From assembly GCA_028710885.1 (NCBI GenBank), contig JAQTTG010000006.1, forward strand, positions 1 to 64,000: a stretch of 64,000 nucleotides of DNA, in the 5' to 3' direction. The translations under genes and the position numbers were made by a program. The notes beneath the pieces are model-generated. The model had not been told where the DNA came from. It saw only the letters and a program-made list of their open reading frames with translations, and did not search any database. The stretch is from Sulfuricurvum sp. GTDB taxonomy: Bacteria > Campylobacterota > Campylobacteria > Campylobacterales > Sulfurimonadaceae. Shown here one piece after another: positions 10,163-17,849 of this stretch; position 1 is the stretch's first letter; the number at the start of each line of letters is the position of its first letter.

Positions 10163-10336
10163 ATGAACACAACAATTGATAAACTAGTATATTCTCAACC
10201 AGAAATTACGCGTATGAAACTAGATAACGAAATTTCTTTGGCTTTGGAATCGAATCCGGCTGCCGGACCTGATGAAGTTATGAATAATACTCATGAGTAC
10301 TTCAATAATGATCCGTTTAAATCAAATCTGGGCTAA
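10163..10336 (+). CDS. 57-residue peptide following a T9SS surface gene
   Basis: A short frame starts with ATG 18 bp after the large beta-helix gene and ends just before a hairpin terminator. The product has no signal peptide, is acidic, and shows a KLDNEISLALES core, a Pro/Gly stretch (NPAAGPDE) and an EYFNNDPFKSNLG end. Short proteins with such a core seem familiar to me from Bacteroidales genomes, where they are unannotated; this is recollection, not a search. The tight spacing and shared terminator suggest co-transcription with the surface protein. Function unknown; a precursor peptide or small partner of the secreted protein are both possible. Confidence 0.6.
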   Translation: MNTTIDKLVYSQPEITRMKLDNEISLALESNPAAGPDEVMNNTHEYFNNDPFKSNLG

Positions 10337-10390
10337 ACAAAAAAAGCAACTTAACGATCACTCTATAATAAATTAGTTTTTTTAAGGTAA

Positions 10391-10427
10391 GGAAGAATGT
10401 TTGATGTTCAAAGTCAGACATTCTTCC
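10391..10427 (+). terminator. Hairpin terminator after the small peptide gene
   Basis: A 14-bp stem (10391-10404 with 10414-10427, one G-U pair, 9-base loop) lies about 55 bases after the peptide stop codon and closes the beta-helix block. Confidence 0.7.
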
Positions 10428-10479
10428 TATTTGTACAACGTGTTACTTCTACTTAAATCACAAGATTTCTTATACTATG

Positions 10480-10545
10480 TGTCATTTAGTGTAAATGAAT
10501 TGTCATTTAGTGTATTTGGATCTTTATAGGATAAAACTATCTTTG
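10480..10545 (+). promoter_or_regulatory. Tandem 21-bp-phased direct repeat plus promoter, copy 3 (best match)
   Basis: TGTCATTTAGTGT occurs twice, perfectly, at 10480-10492 and 10501-10513, exactly 21 bp apart. A -33 TTTG (10515-10518) and a -7 TATCTTTG (10538-10545) follow with a 19-bp spacer, a textbook Bacteroidetes promoter. The repeats abut the -33 box, the usual place for an activator. The leader to the ATG at 10639 is about 90 bases. Confidence 0.78.
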
Positions 10546-10638
10546 TAAGGTTAAGATATAAAGAATTTGTTACTTAAACAAAGGAGTAAAATAGTGACAA
10601 ATATTAACTCTGATTATACGCCATGAAGTAAATAAATT

Positions 10639-11665
10639 ATGAAAAAGTCATTTACAATTTTAGTATTAGTTTTTTTTTAATGTAACTGGATTTCTGCCAC
10701 AATATTTAAATGCTCAAACACCGCAGAAAATAAGTTATCAAGCATTAATCCGAAATAACAGTAATGCCCTCGTAACCAATGCTTCAGTTGGATTGGAAAT
10801 AAACATCCTGCAAGGTTCAACAACTGGTACAACTGTTTACACGGAAACACAAACACCAACCACCAATGGCTTTGGTTTAGTAAATATAGAAATAGGTACA
10901 GGTGCAGGTTTTAGTACTATTGGTTGGACTAGCAATGCCTATTTTATAAAAATTAAAATTGATCCAACTGGCGGGACTAACTATAGTATTACAGGAATCA
11001 CTCAATTATTGAGTGTTCCGTATGCATTGCAGTCAAAAACTACGGAAAGTTTTGCAAGTATGACCCAATCACAAATAGACGCCTTAACGCCTGGTGCAGG
11101 ATTAATTGTTTATAATAACTCAACTAAAAATCTCGTTTATTATAATGGTGCAGCATTTAGAAATATCGTTACTCAACCTATTAGTTCAGGAGCGCTTTCA
11201 ATTGGTCAGAATTATCAGGGAGGTACAATATTTTACATAGATGCGACTGGTCAACATGGCTTAATTGCCGCACCAACTGATATTCCAGCTATCAGTTGGT
11301 GTGTAGGTACCGCGTATATCTCAACAGGAGCAACAGCTACTGCAATTGGTAATGGGAATGCCAATACAAATGCAATAATTTCAAGACAAGGAGCTGGAAG
11401 TTATGCGGCTCAAGCCTGTGCTGATTTAGTTTCAGGTGGTTACAGCGATTGGTACTTGCCAAGTTCAGCCGAATTGCAACTGATGTATACGAATATAGCT
11501 ATTTATACAGGTATGAATGTTGCTACCAGGTATTGGACTTCCAGCGAAACTACCGGAGATCCTACCTTTGGAAATGCTTTAGCTGTGAGATGGTCTGATG
11601 GTGTAGTGACCTTAGTTAATAAAAAAAATACTTTGTACTCAGTTCGAGCAGTAAGGTCCTTTTGA
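10639..11665 (+). CDS. Secreted DUF1566 (Lcl C-terminal-like) protein, frameshifted in the signal peptide
   Basis: Reading from ATG 10639 gives a signal-peptide start (MKKSFTILVLVFF) that hits TAA at 10678, at the end of nine T (10670-10678). One T fewer would continue as NVTGFLPQYLNAQTPQKISYQ, exactly the start seen in the paralogues at 12254 and 28261, so the true gene begins here and not at the in-frame ATG 10793. The N-terminal 'SYQAxxR' domain spans about residues 27-180. The C-terminal 150 residues match DUF1566/Lcl_C, with DWYLPSSAELQLMY, YWTSSE and a SVRAVRSF end. DUF1566 proteins are surface proteins of unclear role. It is either phase-variable, a fresh pseudogene, or a base-calling error at the homopolymer. 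It follows the strongest copy of the repeat promoter. Confidence 0.75.
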
Positions 11666-11741
11666 TAATATTTCAGAATTGCTTTTCAGATTAATATAAC
11701 CTATTCAAATAAGTAATAACCAATTAAAATATGGACTCAGA

Positions 11742-12239
11742 ATGAACTTTGAAAAATTAAAAATAAAAGCAATGTTATTTGTAATTGTTGGTATGGCAGG
11801 ACTACAAGCACAAGTAGTGGTTCCATCAACAGGAGGTAATGCGATTGGCAGTGGTGGTTTCGTTAATTATTCAGTAGGACAGGTTGTCTATACTAGCAAC
11901 ATTGGAACAAACGGTTCTGTGGTACCAGGAGTACAACAACCTTTTGAAATTTCCACAGTTACAGGACTTAATGATGTTACTGGAAGAAGCATGATTTGTA
12001 CGGCTTATCCAAACCCTGCAACCAATGTTGTTCAGTTAAAGGTTGATGATTCTATTAATATCACGATCCAGTCAATGCGTTATCAGCTTATTGATATGCA
12101 AGGGAAACTCATAAAAACCCAAAAAATTGATATGTATTTAACGGAAATTGTTATGAGCAGTTTGATTCCAGCTACTTATTTTCTGAGGATTACACTAGGA
12201 AACAAAGAGATAAAAGCATTTAAAATTACTAAAAATTAA
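11742..12239 (+). CDS. Small T9SS type A sorting-domain protein
   Basis: The 165-residue product has a signal peptide (to LQAQ, about residue 24), a short Gly/Ser-rich module (GGNAIGSGGFVNYSVGQVVY, then SVVPGVQQPFEIS), and a full T9SS type A tail from residue 85 (AYPNPATNVVQLKV, MQGKLIKTQ, ATYFLRI, KAFKITKN). The part before the tail is only about 50 residues, so this is little more than a secreted adaptor. It lies 76 bp after the DUF1566 gene and 14 bp before the next gene. The tail is homologous at DNA level to the end of the GH5 gene at 26747. Function beyond surface delivery is unknown. Confidence 0.85.
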   Translation: MNFEKLKIKAMLFVIVGMAGLQAQVVVPSTGGNAIGSGGFVNYSVGQVVYTSNIGTNGSVVPGVQQPFEISTVTGLNDVTGRSMICTAYPNPATNVVQLKVDDSINITIQSMRYQLIDMQGKLIKTQKIDMYLTEIVMSSLIPATYFLRITLGNKEIKAFKITKN

Positions 12240-12253
12240 GGAGATATTCATCC

Positions 12254-12787
12254 ATGAAAAAAACCGTCACATTTATCGTAATTCTATTTTTAGTTTCAAA
12301 CATTTTTCGGTTGCAGCAGACAAGTGCTCAAACACCACAAAAATTAAGCTATCAGGCAATTGTTCGTAACAGTAGTAATGCTCTTGTCACCAATAAACAG
12401 GTTGGAATGCAACTAAGTATCCTTCAAGGTTCGATAACCGGCACAGTAGTTTACTCCGAAATCCAAACTCCAACTACCAATGCCTTTGGTTTAGTAACTA
12501 TAGAAATTGGTGGTGTGGGTTTTAGTACTATACCCTGGGCAAATTCTACCTATTTTATTAAAACAGAAACTGATCCAACCGGAGGAACTAACTACAGTAT
12601 TACAGGAATCAGCCAATTATTGGCCGTGCCGTATGCTTTCCAGTCAAAAACCACTGAGGGAGTTGCAAGCATGACACAATTTCAAATAGATGCTTTACCA
12701 CCAGTAGCAGGTTTGATAGTTTATAATAGCACCTCAAAAGAGCTCATTTTTCATGATGGCACTATCTGGAAAAGCATTCTGAACTAA
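12254..12787 (+). CDS. Secreted 'SYQAxxR' N-terminal-domain protein
   Basis: The 177-residue product has a signal peptide (cleavage likely after TSAQ, about residue 26) and then a single domain beginning TPQKLSYQAIVRNSSNALV. Conserved signatures are SILQGS, VYSEIQTPTTNAFGLV, GFSTIPW, DPTGGTNYSITG, LLAVPYAFQSK and SMTQFQIDAL. The same domain forms the N-terminus of the DUF1566 protein (10639) and of the SGNH esterase (28261). Here nothing follows it, so it may be a truncated member or a free-standing binding or assembly module. It ends with KSILN and has no T9SS tail, so surface export may depend on the neighbouring tail protein; that is speculation. Confidence 0.8.
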   Translation: MKKTVTFIVILFLVSNIFRLQQTSAQTPQKLSYQAIVRNSSNALVTNKQVGMQLSILQGSITGTVVYSEIQTPTTNAFGLVTIEIGGVGFSTIPWANSTYFIKTETDPTGGTNYSITGISQLLAVPYAFQSKTTEGVASMTQFQIDALPPVAGLIVYNSTSKELIFHDGTIWKSILN

Positions 12788-12932
12788 TTAAAAATCTCAG
12801 CGAATATAAGTTGGAAAAATAGTATCTAAAATTACATATTGTTAATTTTTAAAATAGGTCTGTTTATTAAATACTTATTAAACTATTTTATTGAGCATTA
12901 TCGAAATATCTTACTTTAAAACAATCTAATGT

Positions 12933-15900
12933 ATGACAAAAAATCAAATTATTCACGTATTCTGTAATAGGAAGAAGTTGAATGTATTTTTATTTAAAAA
13001 TCGGATCCTCAGTATGCTGATTTTTGCAGGAATGGTGGCTTTATCCACCAACTCATATTCGCAGGTAAATAAACCTCAACGAGCCTCACAAAATTCAAAT
13101 CAAGCTGGAATTAAGAAAATTTCTGGAAAGGTTACTGACACAAATGGTGAGCCTATTTTGGGCGCAACAGTTTTGATAAAAGGCTTCTCAACCGGCACTA
13201 TCACAAACGAAGCGGGCGTTTTTTCACTTACACTTCCGGCAAGTGCCAAAACAGTTTCATTCTCCTATATTGGATACAAATCAAAAGAAATAGAAATAGG
13301 AAATGCTGCAACTTATAACATAGTATTGGAAGATGCCAGTATTGGGATGAGTGAGGTTGTTGTGGTTGGTTATGGAACGCAAAAGAAGTCGACACTTACA
13401 GGTGCAGTTTCTACTGTCAAATCTGACGCAATTTTGCGTACCCCGGTAGGAAATGTTACCAACGCTTTAACCGGACGGATGCCAGGAGTTGTTACAGCTC
13501 AACGAAGTGGAAAACCCGGAGCAGACCAGGCTGATATATTTATTCGTGGGCGGGCTACAACAGGAGACGCATCTCCATTAATTATCGTAGATGGTGCTGA
13601 AAGACCGTCGTTTGGTGATATTGACCCCAATGAAATTGAAAGTATTTCGGTGCTGAAAGATGCCTCACAAACAGCTCTTTTTGGTATAAAGGGTGGTAAT
13701 GGTGTTATTGTAATTACTACCAAATCAGGTAAAGAAGGTAAACCAAAAATCACATATACCGGAAATTTTGCGATGCAAACTTATACTACTATTCCACAAA
13801 CACTAGACGCATTCACCAGCGCAAGTCTTTTGAATGAGGCCAATGCTAATGTTGGGAAGTCACCCGCATTTACGGATATTGAACTGCAAAAGTATAAAGA
13901 TCATTCTGACCCCGTTTTGTATCCTGATTTTAATTGGCGGACGTTTATGGTTCGAAAATACTTCCCTCAGACACAACATAATATCAATATTTCAGGAGGA
14001 ACAAAAGTTGCCAAATATTTTGTTTCAGTGGGATATTTGTTTGAAGATGGTTATCTTAAAAAGTTCGATAATCCCTATAGTGGTTATAGTACAACTCCAA
14101 ATTATAACCGATATAATTTCAGGTCTAATTTAGATTTAAATTTAAGTAAAGATCTTACTGTTTCTATCAAACTTGGTGGAAGAACGGAAGCAAGATATGT
14201 ACCTGCCGCAGGCGGTTTTTATACAAACGGACAATATGCGGACGCACAAATTGAATATTTGCTCTCCCGTATCAATAACATTCCCGCCTGGGCATTTTCG
14301 CCTTACTTACCTGACGGTCGTTTTATGGAAAACCCTTCAGCAGGTGTAAACCTGACCAACCCATTAGGATGGTTGTTAACACAGGGCTATTCGATGAAAC
14401 AAACCAATACAATCGAAAGCACTATAGCGTTGAACTATAAATTGGATAAACTTTTTAAAGGATTATCTTTTCGGACACAATATGCCTATGATGGAACATA
14501 CTACGCAAATAGATTACAATCAGGTTCATTTGTTTCATATAACGTCAATAAAACTACAGGTGAAATAGCAGCCGGAACTGCCTCCATGGCTACCAGTGAT
14601 TCTCCATTGGGACCCATACAGGCAAGTTATGATGGGATTATCAACTTTGACCTACAAGCAAGCTTAAATTATGCCCGTGAATTTGGAAAACATTCGGTTA
14701 CAGGATTGGCCTTATTCCAACGTCAGGCAAAAATGCTGGCAGGTGCACAACCGGCTTATGCGTCCCAGGGTTTTGTCGGCAGAGCAACATACAATTATGA
14801 TGGAAAATATTTCGCGGAGTTAAACGGGGCATACAATGGTTCAGAAAATTTTGCTTCAGGTGTTCGTTACGGTTTTTTTCCGGCTATTTCGGCTGGTTGG
14901 AATATTAGTAATGAGTCGTTTATGAAATCGCTTACCTGGCTAAACCTACTAAAAGTAAGAGGCTCTTATGGGAAAATTGGTTTTGATAGAATTGGTGGTG
15001 CCCGTTTTCTTTATTTGGATGAATATACCCAGAATACGTCGCAAGTTCAGTTTGGGTTACCTACCTCCATACAGTTTGGCTATCCAACCTCTGCCCAAAC
15101 CTATACAGCGGTTGTCCATTCAAGAATCGGCAATCCGAACATTACATGGGAAACATCCCTGAAACGTAATATTGGGGTTGAAAGTAGTTTTTTTGATAAT
15201 TTCTTATCTGTAAATTTTGATTTGTTTGATGAAAATCGTAGTGGTATCCTGCTTAACCGAGCATCCGGTTTAACTACTTATGGTGAAGCTTATCCGATGT
15301 TAAATCTTGGAGCAGTGTATAATCATGGATATGAAGTGGAAGTAAAAATTCAGAGTAAACCAGGCAAGGATTTTAGATATAGCGTCACTACGCAAGTCAG
15401 TTTTGCACGAAATAAAGTTATAAGTCTCGATGAACCTCAAGGGAAACCTGACTATCAGAAAGCAGCAGGCTATAGTATTGGCCAATTCCGTGGATATATA
15501 ACAGATGGGTTTTATAAATCGCAGGAGGATATCGATAACTCAACTCCAAATAAACTAGGAAAACCCATACCCGGTGATTTGAAATTTGTCGATTTTAATA
15601 ATGATGGAGTTATTGATTCAAATGATAAAGTGCCAATAGGTTATTCAATTGTTCCGGAATACAATGGAAGCATAGAAGCCATGGTCGGTTGGAAAGGATT
15701 AACCTTATCTGTTATGTTACAAGGTGTTACAAATGTTAGTTCAGATATTCAGTATGACCAAAGACCGTTGAATGCTAATCAGATGTACACCAATATGTTA
15801 GGTCGTTGGACTCCTGCAACAGCAGCAACTGCAACCTGGCCAGCCTTACAACCTGCCGTTGGTGGAAATTTTATGAGTTACCTGACCAACGACTTTTTGT

Positions 15901-16142
15901 TGACTGATGCCAGTTATTTAAAAATCAGAAATTTACAGCTTTCTTATCAACTACCTGTCAAGCTTGTGCATAAGCTAGGAGTTAGTAATATTAGGTTCAA
16001 CTTATCAGGTCAAAACCTATATACCTGGACAAAAGTATTGTATATTGATCCTGAAAATATTGGACGTAGTGCCCCACAAGGTGGCACTGGTGTAATTCCA
16101 AGTACCAGGGTTTACAACTTAGGTCTTAATATTGAATTTTAA
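12933..16142 (+). CDS. SusC/RagA-type TonB-dependent outer-membrane transporter (pair 1)
   Basis: The 1069-residue product is of normal SusC length. A hydrophobic signal at about residues 25-44 follows a basic extension. A carboxypeptidase-regulatory-like domain (KISGKVTDTNGEPILGATV) spans 63-132. The EVVVVGYGTQKK box (141-152) precedes the plug domain (TGRMPGV, FIRGRAT, PLIIVDGAERP, ASQTALFGIKGGNGVI), and a 22-strand barrel ends in a C-terminal Phe. It imports oligosaccharides across the outer membrane using TonB energy, in complex with the SusD 21 bp downstream. Its position as first gene of the same-strand series suggests it opens the PUL operon, though no clear -7 box was seen upstream. 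Confidence 0.95.
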   Translation: MTKNQIIHVFCNRKKLNVFLFKNRILSMLIFAGMVALSTNSYSQVNKPQRASQNSNQAGIKKISGKVTDTNGEPILGATVLIKGFSTGTITNEAGVFSLTLPASAKTVSFSYIGYKSKEIEIGNAATYNIVLEDASIGMSEVVVVGYGTQKKSTLTGAVSTVKSDAILRTPVGNVTNALTGRMPGVVTAQRSGKPGADQADIFIRGRATTGDASPLIIVDGAERPSFGDIDPNEIESISVLKDASQTALFGIKGGNGVIVITTKSGKEGKPKITYTGNFAMQTYTTIPQTLDAFTSASLLNEANANVGKSPAFTDIELQKYKDHSDPVLYPDFNWRTFMVRKYFPQTQHNINISGGTKVAKYFVSVGYLFEDGYLKKFDNPYSGYSTTPNYNRYNFRSNLDLNLSKDLTVSIKLGGRTEARYVPAAGGFYTNGQYADAQIEYLLSRINNIPAWAFSPYLPDGRFMENPSAGVNLTNPLGWLLTQGYSMKQTNTIESTIALNYKLDKLFKGLSFRTQYAYDGTYYANRLQSGSFVSYNVNKTTGEIAAGTASMATSDSPLGPIQASYDGIINFDLQASLNYAREFGKHSVTGLALFQRQAKMLAGAQPAYASQGFVGRATYNYDGKYFAELNGAYNGSENFASGVRYGFFPAISAGWNISNESFMKSLTWLNLLKVRGSYGKIGFDRIGGARFLYLDEYTQNTSQVQFGLPTSIQFGYPTSAQTYTAVVHSRIGNPNITWETSLKRNIGVESSFFDNFLSVNFDLFDENRSGILLNRASGLTTYGEAYPMLNLGAVYNHGYEVEVKIQSKPGKDFRYSVTTQVSFARNKVISLDEPQGKPDYQKAAGYSIGQFRGYITDGFYKSQEDIDNSTPNKLGKPIPGDLKFVDFNNDGVIDSNDKVPIGYSIVPEYNGSIEAMVGWKGLTLSVMLQGVTNVSSDIQYDQRPLNANQMYTNMLGRWTPATAATATWPALQPAVGGNFMSYLTNDFLLTDASYLKIRNLQLSYQLPVKLVHKLGVSNIRFNLSGQNLYTWTKVLYIDPENIGRSAPQGGTGVIPSTRVYNLGLNIEF

Positions 16143-16163
16143 ATTACTGTAAAAATTACTATT

Positions 16164-17822
16164 ATGAAAAAAATAAATTTATTTTCAATTATATGTTTTG
16201 TCACCCTGTTAGTCGGCTGCAACGATAAATTTCTTGATGTTGCACCTGATGTAGCTATTGATGAAGCAAAGGTTTTCTCAAATCCTGTATTGGCTGCACA
16301 GTATGCCGATAATGCGTATAGATATCGTCCCGACGATTACTTACGTTGGAACAGTATAGCGGGAATGTCGAATGTTACAGATGAGTCAGTAGGAACTGAT
16401 ATTACTTCTACCTTAATATATACATTACAAAAAGGGATGTGGCATGACCACTCACTATTGACAGCAACTAATTCGGACAGATACTTTTTAAATGACATAG
16501 CAGGAGTTTGGGGAATGAGTTACTCCGGAATCCATGTTATAAATAAAATGCTTTCCAAAATTGACCTGGTCCCTTGGACAACTCAAGATCCGGGCAGAAT
16601 TAAAGGAGAAATGTATTTTCTACGAGCATCCATGTATTTTGAGTTGATAAAAAGATTTGGAGGCGTGGTTATTATGGATAAAGATTATGCAGCCAATGAC
16701 GATATTGATTTTCCAAGAAGTACGTATGAAGAATGTGTAAGTTTTATATTAAATGATATTGAACAAGCCATCTTGTTATTGCCTATCAATTACGACCAGG
16801 GAAATTATGGGCGGGCTACCAGTGGTGCTGCCAGAGCACTGAAATCACGTTTATTGCTCTATGCTGCCAGCCCGCTTAATAATTCATCTAACGATTTGAC
16901 GAAATGGGCTGCTGCAGCCAGTGCTGCCCAAGATGTAATTGATATGAACAAGTATAAGTTGCATAAAAATTACGGAGAAATTCTAAATATCCCAATGAGT
17001 GATACTTGTGAATATATTTTAATAAAAGTCAGAGGTCCTATAGGTACACCTTATCCAAGTTTATCGGTTATGTCGCCAGGCTCGGGTGGAAGTAATGGTG
17101 AGTTTAATCCCACTCAAAACCATGTAGATTTATATGAAATGAGTAACGGCCTTCCAATTTCCGATCCAGCTTCAGGCTACACACCAACAGATCCTTATGC
17201 AAATCGCGACCCACGTTTTTATGCCAATATTTTGTACAATGGCGCAACGTGGCAAGGTCGTAAAATGGAAATGTGGGATGGAGGAAAAGATTATCGGTCG
17301 ATAGGTACCAGCTATACTCAAACCCGTTATTATTGTAAAAAGATGTGGCCGGTTGAATTTGATAGTCAATTAAATAAAAAAGCTATTATAAATTTCATAT
17401 TCTTTCGATATGGTGAAATTCTATTGAATTTTGCGGAGGCCCAAAACGAAGCTGTTGGGCCAGACGCAAGAGTTTATAATGCAATAAATCAAATTCGAAA
17501 ACGTGCCGGAATGCCTGACTTGCCCGTGGGATTAACACAGGAAAAAATGAGAGATCGCATTCGGAACGAAAGAGCAATAGAATTGGCTTTTGAGGACCAT
17601 AGATTCTATGATGTGATGCGTTGGAAAAAAGGGAAAGAGATTATTGCCAATCCTGTTTATGGAATGAATGTAGTTAAAAATACAAATGGGACATTTACTT
17701 ATACTCCTATAAAACTCAATGATTATTATCAACGTGTTTTCGAAGATTTTATGCATCTGTACCCTATTCCAAGGACGGAGATTCAAAAGAGTAAAAAACT
17801 GATACAAAACCCGGGTTGGTAA
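16164..17822 (+). CDS. SusD/RagB-type surface glycan-binding lipoprotein (pair 1)
   Basis: The 552-residue product has a lipoprotein signal (FVTLLVGC, Cys 19) and the SusD fold: an N-terminal helical part with GEMYFLRASMYFELIKRFGGV, the ALKSRLLLYAASPLNN repeat region, and the C-terminal RNERAIELAFEDHRFYDVMRWKKG signature. It caps the SusC encoded 21 bp upstream and captures oligosaccharides. The four SusC/D genes follow each other with 18-28 bp gaps and are surely one transcript. Confidence 0.95.
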   Translation: MKKINLFSIICFVTLLVGCNDKFLDVAPDVAIDEAKVFSNPVLAAQYADNAYRYRPDDYLRWNSIAGMSNVTDESVGTDITSTLIYTLQKGMWHDHSLLTATNSDRYFLNDIAGVWGMSYSGIHVINKMLSKIDLVPWTTQDPGRIKGEMYFLRASMYFELIKRFGGVVIMDKDYAANDDIDFPRSTYEECVSFILNDIEQAILLLPINYDQGNYGRATSGAARALKSRLLLYAASPLNNSSNDLTKWAAAASAAQDVIDMNKYKLHKNYGEILNIPMSDTCEYILIKVRGPIGTPYPSLSVMSPGSGGSNGEFNPTQNHVDLYEMSNGLPISDPASGYTPTDPYANRDPRFYANILYNGATWQGRKMEMWDGGKDYRSIGTSYTQTRYYCKKMWPVEFDSQLNKKAIINFIFFRYGEILLNFAEAQNEAVGPDARVYNAINQIRKRAGMPDLPVGLTQEKMRDRIRNERAIELAFEDHRFYDVMRWKKGKEIIANPVYGMNVVKNTNGTFTYTPIKLNDYYQRVFEDFMHLYPIPRTEIQKSKKLIQNPGW

Positions 17823-17849
17823 GAATAAACTTAAATTAAATCACAAAAT

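Noticed and set aside
10639-10680. Programmed ribosomal frameshifting at the nine-T tract
   Set aside because: No downstream stimulatory structure or slippery heptamer of the known kind was seen; slippage or error explains it more simply.
10793-11665. Start of the DUF1566 protein at the in-frame ATG 10793
   Set aside because: The conserved N-terminal domain and signal peptide extend upstream in the same frame to the nine-T tract, so the gene begins at 10639.
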